Below, piece by piece: positions 52,606 through 61,336 of a stretch of DNA of 64,000 bases (position 1 is the stretch's first letter; each line of letters begins with the position of its first letter). This DNA comes from Flavobacterium sp. I3-2 (lineage in GTDB: Bacteria > Bacteroidota > Bacteroidia > Flavobacteriales > Flavobacteriaceae), in NCBI RefSeq assembly GCF_013389595.1, contig NZ_CP058306.1:3410001-3474000 (forward strand), given 5' to 3'. Below the pieces are notes generated by a model. That model had not been told where the DNA came from. It did no database searches and saw only the letters and a list, made by a program, of their open reading frames with translations. The position numbers and the translations under genes were made by a program.

Positions 52606-54009
52606 TTAAATATGAATAGCTATCTTATCAACATCAAGGCAAGCTTCACGCAAGTTTTCATAATACGTTGGATGCCCGTGCGAAATGCGTGCAATATCTT
52701 CTGCTGAAGCTCTGAATGCCATTGCTACAGTCGGTTCACCTATTAAATCAGAGGCTCTTTCACCAATAATGTGAAAACCTAAAATTTCATCCGTTTCCGC
52801 ATCTGTCAAGACTTTTGCAATACCCTCTGTTTTACCACTTGTGATAGCTCTTCCTGATGCAGAAAAAGGAAATTGTCCTACTTTGTAATTTTTCCCTTCA
52901 GTTTTCAGCTCTTCTTCGGTTTTCCCTACACTTGAAACTTCAGGACTGGTATAAACAATTCCAGGAATTAAATTATAATCAATGTGAGGTTTTTGCCCAG
53001 CGATGATTTCTGCCACATAAACACCTTCTTCAGACGCTTTGTGAGCAAGCATAGGTCCTACAACAACATCACCGATGGCATAGATTCCTTTTACATTGGT
53101 TTCAAGATTGCTATCGGTGGCAACCTGTCCGCGTGGAGTCAATTCAACTCCAACATTTTCCAAACCTAAACCTGTTGTATAAGGTTTTCTACCTATTGCC
53201 ATTAGACAATAATCCCCTTCAATTGCTACGGTATTACCGTTTTTATCTTCGGCAGTAACGGTTACATTATCACCATTATTGGTTGCTCCGGTAACTTTAT
53301 GATTTAGCAAAAATTCAAAACCTAAATTCTTTTTTAAAGATTTTTGAAGTTCGACTCCCATTTTTTTGTCCATACTCGGAAGTATTCCTCCTGTATATTC
53401 AAGTACGGTTACTTTGCTTCCTAATCTTGCGTAAACCGAACCTAATTCCATTCCGATTACACCACCACCAACTACGATAAGATGTTTCGGAATTTCTTTT
53501 AAAACCAACGCTTCGGTAGAACTGATGATTCTTTTTTTATCAATGTCAATTCCCGGAAGCGAAGCGGGCTTAGAGCCCGTCGCTATAATGATATTTTTAC
53601 CGGTAATTGTTTTTTCTTCGTTTTCGGATTTCAGAAGAATGGTGTTTTTATCCACAAAAGATCCCGTTGCCTGAAATACTTCAACCTTATTCTTCTTCAT
53701 CAGATAACTTACACCGCCGTTTATTTTAGAAACAACATCTGCTTTTCTGGCAATCATTTTTTCCAAATCAACTTGCAAATTATCAACAGAGATCCCATGA
53801 ACATTTACGTTATCCTTGATTTCATGGTACCGCTCAGAACTGTCTAACATTGCTTTTGAAGGAATACATCCTACATTTAGACAAGTTCCTCCAAGTACTG
53901 CATATTTTTCGATAATAGCTGTTTTTAAGCCTAATTGAGCACAACGGATTGCGGTTACATAGCCACCTGGTCCAGATCCGATAATGATTACATCAAAATT
54001 ATTTTTCAT
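52606..54009 (-). CDS. lpdA: dihydrolipoyl dehydrogenase
   Basis: 467 residues. FAD site IIGSGPGGYVTAIRCAQLG, redox disulfide GGTCLNVGCIPSK, NAD site VVGGGVIGMELGSVYARLG, second FAD site GIYAIGDVVVGPMLAHKA, and the catalytic His-Glu end SHGHPTYYENL. It reoxidises dihydrolipoamide with NAD+, normally in 2-oxoacid dehydrogenase or glycine-cleavage complexes. Here it is the last gene of the czcA-czcB unit, 18 bp after czcB, with no partner E2. No extra HMA domain or C-terminal cysteine pair is present, so it is not a mercuric reductase. It may support thiol-dependent defences such as OsmC (inference). Confidence 0.92.
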   Translation of the reverse strand: MKNNFDVIIIGSGPGGYVTAIRCAQLGLKTAIIEKYAVLGGTCLNVGCIPSKAMLDSSERYHEIKDNVNVHGISVDNLQVDLEKMIARKADVVSKINGGVSYLMKKNKVEVFQATGSFVDKNTILLKSENEEKTITGKNIIIATGSKPASLPGIDIDKKRIISSTEALVLKEIPKHLIVVGGGVIGMELGSVYARLGSKVTVLEYTGGILPSMDKKMGVELQKSLKKNLGFEFLLNHKVTGATNNGDNVTVTAEDKNGNTVAIEGDYCLMAIGRKPYTTGLGLENVGVELTPRGQVATDSNLETNVKGIYAIGDVVVGPMLAHKASEEGVYVAEIIAGQKPHIDYNLIPGIVYTSPEVSSVGKTEEELKTEGKNYKVGQFPFSASGRAITSGKTEGIAKVLTDAETDEILGFHIIGERASDLIGEPTVAMAFRASAEDIARISHGHPTYYENLREACLDVDKIAIHI

Positions 54010-54027
54010 GATTTTTTTTAAATTATG

Positions 54028-55356
54028 TTAATGGCTATGACCACCTGTATTACTAAGCTTAGCATTAATAAAAAAAGCACCTTTAGTTACAATCTGAGCA
54101 TTTTGTGGAATCTCTTTAACCGGAGTAATAGCTGTATATCCAATGTTTGAAGTACCCTTTGCTACTTCAATTTTTTCAAAATTCGATTTCTGTGCTGCTT
54201 GGGTAGCATGCTCAGAAGCTTCTTTTTCATTTTTATGCCCATGTGTTGCTTCTCCTTCATCATGACCATGACCATGATCGTCATGACCTCCCTCATTATG
54301 TTCTTCCGGTTCCTTATCTGTCTTAATAAATATGTAGTATTTACCATCCGCTTCCACAATTGCCTCATTTGGAACAGCAGAAGTCAACACATCATCAAGA
54401 CTTACGAGCCCAGTGATATTCATTCCATCTATTAAACCTGATTTGTCTCCAATAATTTCACTATGAACAGCAATTGATTTACTTTCTCCACTAAAAGATG
54501 ATCCTATAGTAGTTACTTTAGCGGCATAGCTTTTTTGCGGATTATTAGTAATAGTGAAGTTAATTTTCTGTCCTACCTTGATTAATGGAAGATCTTTTTC
54601 AAAAACCTGTAAATCTAAATGAATAGAGCTATTATTAATAATTTCAACAATAGGCGAGGAAACGTCCACATAACTTCCAATTTTTGCAAATACATCACTG
54701 ATGGTACCATCAATTGGACTTGTTACCGTTAGACTTGAACGAAAATTATTATTAGCAATATTGTTGGGGTTAATTCCCATCATCTGAATTTGTTGCTGTA
54801 ATGAAGCTTTTCTAGCTTTTAGAGTACCTAATTCTGCAGTAGCATTTTGTAAGTTCTTTTTAGCTCCTGCATTTCCTTCGTTCAACTCTCTCTGACGCTC
54901 TAACTCTTGTTCTGCAAACGTTATTCTGCTTTGGATGGAAGAGTATTCTTCTTGTAACTGAACAAACTGAGGGTTAGAGATAGTTGCAATCACCTGACCT
55001 TTTCTTACATAATCACCAAGTTCAACAGTTAAGGTTTTAATAACTCCACCAAACAAGGAAGTTGCATTAGCTTTGCTCTTATTCGGAACCCGAAGTTTAC
55101 CGATGGCTTTTAAAGATGCCGTTAGAGACTTTTGCTCAATACTTCCTAATTCAATTCCTGCCGTCTTTATCTGGTCTTCAGTTAACGTTGCTATATTTTC
55201 AGCCTCTTCTGAGTGACTTTCTTTTGATGATTCTTGGGAAGTAGAGTGGTCATGTCCATCTCCTTCTTTATGCTCTTTACCTCCACATGATATCAAAAAT
55301 AAGGATGCTAGAATAATACTTAACACCGATGTTACTTTTATTATATTGACTTTCAT
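54028..55356 (-). CDS. czcB: CzcB-type RND periplasmic adaptor lipoprotein
   Basis: 442 residues. The lipoprotein signal ends LISCGGKE, followed by a His-rich stretch (EHKEGDGHDHSTSQ). Then come the first lipoyl half (GGVIKTLTVELGDYVRKGQVIATIS), a coiled-coil hairpin (about 135-190), the second half (LTVTSPIDGTISDVFAKIGSYV), a beta-barrel domain, and a second His-rich insert (GGHDDHGHGHDEGEATHGH) before the C-terminal domain. The adaptor links the CzcA pump to its outer-membrane duct and the His tracts likely bind Zn, Co or Cd. It starts 5 bp after czcA, in the same operon. Confidence 0.9.
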   Translation of the reverse strand: MKVNIIKVTSVLSIILASLFLISCGGKEHKEGDGHDHSTSQESSKESHSEEAENIATLTEDQIKTAGIELGSIEQKSLTASLKAIGKLRVPNKSKANATSLFGGVIKTLTVELGDYVRKGQVIATISNPQFVQLQEEYSSIQSRITFAEQELERQRELNEGNAGAKKNLQNATAELGTLKARKASLQQQIQMMGINPNNIANNNFRSSLTVTSPIDGTISDVFAKIGSYVDVSSPIVEIINNSSIHLDLQVFEKDLPLIKVGQKINFTITNNPQKSYAAKVTTIGSSFSGESKSIAVHSEIIGDKSGLIDGMNITGLVSLDDVLTSAVPNEAIVEADGKYYIFIKTDKEPEEHNEGGHDDHGHGHDEGEATHGHKNEKEASEHATQAAQKSNFEKIEVAKGTSNIGYTAITPVKEIPQNAQIVTKGAFFINAKLSNTGGHSH

Positions 55357-55361
55357 TTTGT

Positions 55362-58300
55362 TTATTTATTTGTTAATGAATAGATAACAATCACAGATTC
55401 ATTTATTTGCTGTATACTTTTAAGATAGTTTAAATAGGTATCAGTAGCTGTTTGAACGGCATACAGATATTCTACATAAGAAAGGTCTCCTGTGCTATAT
55501 CCCAAACGTGAAGCATTTATAATTTCTTCTGCATTCGGAATTGCCTGTTCAATAAAATAATTAAACTGACTCACATTTTGCTCATATTGAGTCATGGCAT
55601 TTTTCATTTCTGTTTTCAAAACATTTTCCTGCCATTGCGCATTCATTTCTGCAGATTCTTTTTGAATTTCCAACGAACGAACCCTTGATCTTGTGGTTGT
55701 AAAAATTGGAATAGAAATTCCTACATCGACAAATCCAAATCTTTGACCTCTTCCATAAAACTTTTCTACACCATTTTTGCTATGTTCACCAATCAATGAG
55801 ATATTGCTGTAACCTAAAGTAAAGTCTGGCAATCCATTCGCTCTTTCTACCTTTTTACTTTTTTCAGCAACAAGTGCTTCTTGATACAGAGATTGAATAC
55901 TTGGATGATTCCTAACAGCATCATTATCTATTATGTCACTTATAAATACAGGCTTATATTCTAGTGCTTTTTCGATGGTGAAATCCTCCTCAATCTGCAT
56001 TAGATTTTTTAAATTCAGGTATGCATTTTTTCTTAATACCTCATTTTGTTGAGCAAGAAGGTTGATTTCACCTCGTTTAGTGTTTGCTGTACTTACATCA
56101 ATTTTACCAATATCACCAGTCTTATATCGCAAGTTAGCTACTCTTATAAAATCAAGATAAATGCTATCAAGGTATTGAAGTTTTTTAGCATTATTTTCAA
56201 GATACTCCAACTGATAATAATAGGTACGTACTTGCTTCTTTAATTCATTTTCTGAAAGAGCCTTTGCCCATTCTTTGCTTTTAATTTCTTCTTTAATAAG
56301 ATCCTTTTTTGCTCCAAATAGTGTGGGAAAAGGAATGTTTTGAGAAATCATAACTCCATCATTATATTCAAATCCTTCGTTATTTCCGTATTGAATATTT
56401 AGTTCGGTTTTCGGTAATTCATAAGCTGTTCGTTTCAGACTTTCAGCTGCCCTTACGTCTAAATCTTTAGATTTAATTCCTGAATTATTTTCTAATGCAA
56501 TTCGGACAGCTTTATCTGCGGAAATATCTTGTGCTTGAATATTTTGTGAGAGACCTAAAAATATGCCCAATAATATTATTGGAGTTATCGATTTAATTTT
56601 ATTATTATTCATTGCTTTATTTGTTTTCATAAATACCAAATACAGTAGCGGAAGAACAAAGAGTGTTAATGCTGTAGCTGAAATCAGCCCGCCAATTACT
56701 ACGGTAGCAAGAGGTTTTTGTACTTCAGCTCCCGCACTGGTACTTAAAGCCATAGGGAGAAAACCTAAACTGGCAACAGATGCCGTCATTAGAACAGGAC
56801 GTAACCTTGTTTTGGTTCCTTCAATTACCCGTGCAACTATGTCATCCCAACCTTCTTTTTCTAACCTATTGAATGTTGCTATAAGTACGATTCCGTTTAG
56901 TACCGCCACACCGAACAAAGCAATAAAACCAACTCCGGCTGAAATACTAAATGGCATATCTCTCAACAACAATGCAAATACTCCACCTATGGCACTCATA
57001 GGTATTGCAGCATATACAAGTGCCGCTTCTTTAAGTGAACGGAATGTAAAGTAAAGAAGTACAAATATTAGAAGAAGTGAGATCGGCACTGCGATGAGTA
57101 AACGATCGCTTGCTTTTTGTAAATTTTCAAATTGACCACCATACGTTACATAGTAGCCGCTCGGAAGTTTCACTTCTTGAGCGAGTTTGTCTTGAATATC
57201 TTTCACCACACTTGCAACATCTCTTCCCTGAACGTTAAAGCCAACATATATACGACGTTTTCCGTCTTCACGGCTTATTTGTGCTGGACCTAATTTATAG
57301 TTGACATCAGCTACTTGAGAAAGCGGAATTTGTTCTCCACTAGGCGTTGGTATGAATAGATTACTTACATCTTCTATAGAGGTTCTGTGCTCATTGTCCA
57401 GACGAACTACCAGATCAAATTTTCGTTCATTTTCATATACTACACCTGCTGCTTTTCCTGCAAAGGCAGTACTCACAATGTCATTAATATCTTGAATTTT
57501 TAAACCATAGTTGGCAATTCTCGCCCGATCATAATCAATGTTGATTTGAGGGAGTCCATCCACTCTTTCTACTTGTGGCGCAGTCGCTCCCGGAATTGTC
57601 TGTACTATAGTATTAACTTTATTAGCATACACCAATAGAGAATCCAGATTTTCTCCAAAAATTTTCACTGCCACATCCTGACGAATCCCCGTCATTAATT
57701 CATTGAATCTCATCTGAATAGGCTGATTAGCTTCAAAGAAAACCCCTGGGATACTTTCTAGTTTTTCCATCATTTCGTTTGAAAGCTCATCATAAGATTT
57801 TTTTTCTTTCCATTCTTTTTGTGGCTTAAGAATGACCATTAAATCTGTAGCCTCCGGAGGCATCGGATCAGTAGGTATCTCACCGGCACCTGTTTTTCCT
57901 ACCACCATTTTAACTTCGTCAAATTCTTTCAGAATTCGAGACGCTTGCATAGATGTCTCCAAACTTTGACTTAAAGAAGTCCCTTGAGGTAGAATACAAT
58001 GCATTGCAAAATCTCCTTCACCTAGTTTCGGTAAGAATTCACCACCCATTCGGGAAAATAAGAATAAGCTGATTGCAAATAAACCTACCGCTGATCCTAT
58101 CACTACATATTTTAATCTAATAGCTTTTTCTAAAAGGGGCTGATACACTTTGTTTAAAAAATCCATCATTTTATCTGACAGGTTCTTTTTTGTGATAGGT
58201 TTCTTTGACAAGAACAGTGCACTCATCATAGGGATATAGGTGAATGAAAGAATTAAAGCTCCAATAATTGCAAAACTGACTGTTTGAGCCATTGGTGTAA

Positions 58301-59717
58301 ACATTTTTCCTTCGATCCCTACTAATGTTAATATTGGGATGTATACAATAAGAATGATGATTTCTCCGAAAGCCGCACTTGTACGTATTTTTCTTGCAGA
58401 ATCGAACACTTCTTCATCCATTTCTCCCTGTGTAAGTCTCTTATTTGATTTTCTAAGCCCTAGATGATGCATTGTTGCTTCCACTACAATCAAAGAACCA
58501 TCCACAATCAAACCAAAGTCTATAGCTCCTAAACTCATCAGATTGGCACTCACTCCAAACAATCTCATCATACCTAATGCAAATAGCATTGACAAAGGAA
58601 TAGCAGAAGCGACAATTAAACCAGCTCTTAAATTACCTAGAAACAGAATTAAGACAAAAATTACAATTAAAGCTCCCTCTATAAGATTTTTCTCAACCGT
58701 ATCTATGGCACGTCCAACAAGGTCTGTTCTGTCGAGATAAGGTTCGATAACGATATCGTCTGGTAGAGATTGTTGTATTGTCGGAATTTTCTCCTTAATA
58801 CGTTCTACCACTTTGGCACTGTTTTCTCCTTTGAGCATCATGACGATTCCTCCCACAGCATCTACCTCTCCGTTGTAGGTGAGCGCACCGTAACGAATGG
58901 CATTACCAAAACGTACTTCTGCTACATCTTTTACCAGTATAGGAACTCCTGAAATATTCTTTACAACAATATTCCCTACATCTTCAAGTGTGTTTACCAA
59001 ACCTACACCTCTAATAAAATATGCATTGGGTTTCTTGTCAATATATGCACCTCCTGTATTTTGGTTATTAGTTTCCAATGCAGAAAATATTTCGGAAATA
59101 CTCACATCCATAGCTCTTAAACGATCTGGATTGACAGAAACTTCATATTGCTTCAGCAGCCCTCCAAAGCTATTGATTTCAGCAATTCCTGGTGTTCCAT
59201 ATAGTTGACGAGCAACAATCCAATCTTGCATTGTTCTCAGATCCATAGCGGTATATTTGTCTTCGCTACCTTTTTTAGGATGTAGTATATACTGATACAC
59301 TTCACCTAAGCCAGTGCTAACAGGGGATAGTTCCGGTGTGCCTACACCCTCAGGAATTTGCTCCTCAGCTTCTTTCAATTTCTCATTAACCAGTTGTCTA
59401 GCAAAGTAGATGTCTACTTCATCCTTAAAAACAACGGTAACGACTGAAAGTCCAAAACGGGAAATACTTCGTATCTCTTCCACATCAGGAAGATTGACAA
59501 TACTTTGCTCTACTGGAAATGTAACTAATTGTTCAACTTCCTGCCCCGCTAGAGTAGGACATAGAGTTATAACTTGTACCTGATTATTTGTAATATCAGG
59601 CTGGGCATCTATAGGAAGTTTTGTAGCACTCCATACGCCCCATATTATCAGCAGCAAAGTCATTACTCCAATAATGAGCTTATTCTTGATACTGAATTTA
59701 ATTATGTTATCTAACAT
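55362..59717 (-). CDS. czcA: CzcA-type heavy-metal RND pump fused to a TolC-like duct
   Basis: 1451 residues. The first ~1035 form a heavy-metal-efflux RND transporter (twelve helices, two large periplasmic loops). TM4 reads DFGLIVDGSLIVVE, keeping the Asp-Asp-Glu triad of Zn/Co/Cd pumps and not the Met set of Cu/Ag pumps. A linker (FMKTNKAMNNNKIK) leads into an embedded signal-peptide-like helix (ITPIILLGIFLGLSQNIQAQ) and a complete TolC/CzcC-like coiled-coil domain (about 1065-1451). CzcA-CzcC fusion is a known Bacteroidetes arrangement. It is the first gene of czcA-czcB-lpd. A 19-bp palindrome 38 bp upstream may be its operator. Confidence 0.93.
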   Translation of the reverse strand: MLDNIIKFSIKNKLIIGVMTLLLIIWGVWSATKLPIDAQPDITNNQVQVITLCPTLAGQEVEQLVTFPVEQSIVNLPDVEEIRSISRFGLSVVTVVFKDEVDIYFARQLVNEKLKEAEEQIPEGVGTPELSPVSTGLGEVYQYILHPKKGSEDKYTAMDLRTMQDWIVARQLYGTPGIAEINSFGGLLKQYEVSVNPDRLRAMDVSISEIFSALETNNQNTGGAYIDKKPNAYFIRGVGLVNTLEDVGNIVVKNISGVPILVKDVAEVRFGNAIRYGALTYNGEVDAVGGIVMMLKGENSAKVVERIKEKIPTIQQSLPDDIVIEPYLDRTDLVGRAIDTVEKNLIEGALIVIFVLILFLGNLRAGLIVASAIPLSMLFALGMMRLFGVSANLMSLGAIDFGLIVDGSLIVVEATMHHLGLRKSNKRLTQGEMDEEVFDSARKIRTSAAFGEIIILIVYIPILTLVGIEGKMFTPMAQTVSFAIIGALILSFTYIPMMSALFLSKKPITKKNLSDKMMDFLNKVYQPLLEKAIRLKYVVIGSAVGLFAISLFLFSRMGGEFLPKLGEGDFAMHCILPQGTSLSQSLETSMQASRILKEFDEVKMVVGKTGAGEIPTDPMPPEATDLMVILKPQKEWKEKKSYDELSNEMMEKLESIPGVFFEANQPIQMRFNELMTGIRQDVAVKIFGENLDSLLVYANKVNTIVQTIPGATAPQVERVDGLPQINIDYDRARIANYGLKIQDINDIVSTAFAGKAAGVVYENERKFDLVVRLDNEHRTSIEDVSNLFIPTPSGEQIPLSQVADVNYKLGPAQISREDGKRRIYVGFNVQGRDVASVVKDIQDKLAQEVKLPSGYYVTYGGQFENLQKASDRLLIAVPISLLLIFVLLYFTFRSLKEAALVYAAIPMSAIGGVFALLLRDMPFSISAGVGFIALFGVAVLNGIVLIATFNRLEKEGWDDIVARVIEGTKTRLRPVLMTASVASLGFLPMALSTSAGAEVQKPLATVVIGGLISATALTLFVLPLLYLVFMKTNKAMNNNKIKSITPIILLGIFLGLSQNIQAQDISADKAVRIALENNSGIKSKDLDVRAAESLKRTAYELPKTELNIQYGNNEGFEYNDGVMISQNIPFPTLFGAKKDLIKEEIKSKEWAKALSENELKKQVRTYYYQLEYLENNAKKLQYLDSIYLDFIRVANLRYKTGDIGKIDVSTANTKRGEINLLAQQNEVLRKNAYLNLKNLMQIEEDFTIEKALEYKPVFISDIIDNDAVRNHPSIQSLYQEALVAEKSKKVERANGLPDFTLGYSNISLIGEHSKNGVEKFYGRGQRFGFVDVGISIPIFTTTRSRVRSLEIQKESAEMNAQWQENVLKTEMKNAMTQYEQNVSQFNYFIEQAIPNAEEIINASRLGYSTGDLSYVEYLYAVQTATDTYLNYLKSIQQINESVIVIYSLTNK

Positions 59718-59754
59718 TTTTGATTAGTATTAATATTTAAAGTATATACGATTT

Positions 59755-59773
59755 CTATCATTTAAAATGATAG
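59755..59773 (-). promoter_or_regulatory. 19-bp palindrome in the czc promoter region
   Basis: CTATCATTTAAAATGATAG is a perfect palindrome around a central base. On the minus strand it lies just upstream of a TATACTTT -7-like box and 38 bp before the czcA start, the right place for a repressor operator. The regulator is unknown. The sequence does not match either of the other island elements. Confidence 0.5.
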
Positions 59774-59846
59774 TACAATAATTTTTACTGACGCACACGA
59801 AGAAATATTCTTCACAAGCGCAAGAGAAAAGACTAGTAATTACTTT

Positions 59847-60269
59847 TTAAACATTAATCTTTGGCGGTTGCCATATGCTCCCGGAGTATTGGGAATAGAG
59901 ATTTACATTTCTAAGAGAAACCTTTTGTTTAGCGTTCAATTTAAGTTTTGGGGATACTACTTCGGTTATGTTGAAATCCGAAATAGCTACAGTAATGGTT
60001 CCACAACATTGGCAAGAACAAAAAGGACTACAAAAATCTTTGTGTTCCGTTTTATGATTATCTTCATGTGATAGTCCAATTTCTACTAACTGGTTGTTAT
60101 TTGCTGTACATTCATACAAAGCGTCTGTGCAGGGAAGTATTGACATCCCTAACATATAAACACTGAATATAAATACAAATATTTTCACCTCTCTAATTTT
60201 AAACTTTAATTGATTGATAATCCCTCCAATAAGTCGGTACAAACTTACAAAAAATATAATAGCACTCAA
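59847..60269 (-). CDS. DUF6660-like small cysteine/histidine-rich membrane-anchored protein
   Basis: Up to 140 residues. A hydrophobic helix (IFVFIFSVYMLGMSILPC) precedes a Cys-rich soluble part with CTDALYEC, HEDNHKTEHKDFC, SPFCSCQCCG and the ending GSIWQPPKI, the pattern I associate with DUF6660. Such small proteins sit next to metal RND pumps in Bacteroidetes and may bind metal in the periplasm; no function is known. A GTG at 60188, preceded by AGAGAG, would give a 113-residue protein beginning VKIFVFIF and may be the true start, since the first 27 residues are atypical. It precedes czcA by about 130 bp on the same strand. Confidence 0.65.
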   Translation of the reverse strand: MSAIIFFVSLYRLIGGIINQLKFKIREVKIFVFIFSVYMLGMSILPCTDALYECTANNNQLVEIGLSHEDNHKTEHKDFCSPFCSCQCCGTITVAISDFNITEVVSPKLKLNAKQKVSLRNVNLYSQYSGSIWQPPKINV

Positions 60270-60345
60270 CTTAACAAATAAGTTATTTTTCTCATGAATG
60301 AAATCTATAAAAGATTATGTAATTAGCAATTTATTTAAAATAAAT

Positions 60346-60753
60346 TTAGTCATTTAACACCTCTTTCATTATAAAGCAGCCTGTATATCTATCATCTATC
60401 ATTACAAGAATCACCTTTTCATTGATATGATTCAAGCTTTCATCATAATAAAAATCGTAACATTTCATCAATTCAAGATTTCCAATAATTACTTCATGAT
60501 TATCAATAAAACCTTTAATTCCTCCTTGTATTTCTTCAACTTTTTCAATTCTATAGTCTGATAATTGTACAGATGGCAACACTTTAAAAATAGCTCTTGC
60601 TATAGGGTGTGATGACATAGATTGAAGTATTGATGTATAGGTATACATTGTTTCTTTTTCAGAAACTACACATTCAATTTTTTTTACCTCAAAATCTGGG
60701 TTATCTACGTAACCTGATTTTATTTTCGAGTTATTATTATATCTATTTTCCAT
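60346..60753 (-). CDS. orphan nucleotide-binding (N) domain of a P1B-type ATPase
   Basis: 135 residues that align only with the ATP-binding N-domain of heavy-metal ATPases: ILQSMSSHPIARAIFKVL supplies the SHP motif, then EEIQGGIKGFIDNHEVIIGN supplies the GxG and IIGN elements, and IDDRYTGCFIMKEVLND ends where the ATPase would continue (GYITIADSI). No CPC, DKTGT or hinge remains. The frame is clean, with its own ATG, a -7 box (60779-60786) and the same 29-bp operator as the island ATPase, so it looks maintained and not decaying. It could be a regulatory or ATP/metal-sensing domain, or a deletion remnant. Confidence 0.75.
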   Translation of the reverse strand: MENRYNNNSKIKSGYVDNPDFEVKKIECVVSEKETMYTYTSILQSMSSHPIARAIFKVLPSVQLSDYRIEKVEEIQGGIKGFIDNHEVIIGNLELMKCYDFYYDESLNHINEKVILVMIDDRYTGCFIMKEVLND

Positions 60754-60778
60754 ATCTATATTATGAATTTTTACACAA

Positions 60779-60823
60779 CAAAATTAGCTGTAGTATTTGG
60801 GAACCTGGTTGCAAATGCAAAAC
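60779..60823 (-). promoter_or_regulatory. N-domain gene promoter with shared 29-bp operator
   Basis: TAATTTTG (60779-60786, minus strand) lies 25 nt downstream of the TTTGCAA part of the element 60795-60823. The + strand TTGCAAATGCAA here is a perfect 5-2-5 inverted repeat. It lies directly downstream of the second Fur gene, as in the chromosomal Fur-ATPase pair. Confidence 0.7.
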
Positions 60824-60846
60824 AGCCATATTTACATATGGCTGTT
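60821..60846 (-). terminator. terminator after the second Fur gene
   Basis: Perfect 11-bp stem, AACAGCCATAT with its complement, and the loop TTAC, 2 bp after the Fur stop. Its minus-strand T tract merges with the operator of the N-domain gene. Confidence 0.8.
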
Positions 60847-60848
60847 TT

Positions 60849-61298
60849 TTAAAATGCGGTTTTATTTGGAGTTATTTGTTTCTTAAAAAATCTCGAACAC
60901 TCATTACACATTCCCTTCATTACAAAATTTATACTTTCCAATAAAAAACTATCTGGCAGCTGAATCGGTGGAATAGCAATACTTTCAAGACAAAAAGTAT
61001 TCTTACAGCGGTTACAGTTGAAATGTACATGTAGGTCACCTACATTGCACATACATGAATCACTACAAATTGAATATTTCATTGAGCCGGAACCATCATC
61101 GATCGTATGAATGAGTAAGTTGTCATGAAAAAGGGTCAAGGTCCTAAAAATAGTAGATTTATTTACCGTCTCTAGTTCCGTTTCCAAATCGGTCAGGCTA
61201 AATGCTTTTTTAAATTCAGACATTGTCTGAAAAATTAATAATCTAACTGATGTTGGTTTTATACTTCTTTTTTCTAACCTTTCTTCTAAACTTTTCAT
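60849..61298 (-). CDS. Fur-family metalloregulator (island copy)
   Basis: 149 residues from ATG at 61298. The frame opens at 61334, but the -7 box at 61337-61344 puts transcription start at or after that codon, and MKSLEERLEKRSIKPTSVRL aligns with the chromosomal Fur start. The winged helix ends NKSTIFRTLTLFHDN. The metal-binding part has LHVHFNCNRCKNTFC with CNRC and a final CNEC. It is homologous to the Fur at 4323-4745 but clearly diverged. It is followed by the shared operator and the orphan ATPase N-domain, and is itself driven by the 36-bp island element f, so it is wired into both regulatory circuits. Confidence 0.87.
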   Translation of the reverse strand: MKSLEERLEKRSIKPTSVRLLIFQTMSEFKKAFSLTDLETELETVNKSTIFRTLTLFHDNLLIHTIDDGSGSMKYSICSDSCMCNVGDLHVHFNCNRCKNTFCLESIAIPPIQLPDSFLLESINFVMKGMCNECSRFFKKQITPNKTAF

Positions 61299-61336
61299 CT
61301 TGCTTTTATGGATTAAATGAGCTAATAAATCCAATG

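Noticed and set aside
52606..54009. Mercuric reductase
   Set aside because: The redox disulfide and FAD/NAD sites are shared with that family, but there is no N-terminal HMA domain and no C-terminal Cys pair; it is dihydrolipoyl dehydrogenase.
59717..59795. A seventh copy of the 36-bp island element before czcA
   Set aside because: CAGTAAAAATT is present on the minus strand, but the rest does not align and the distance to the -7 box is about 47 nt, not 61.
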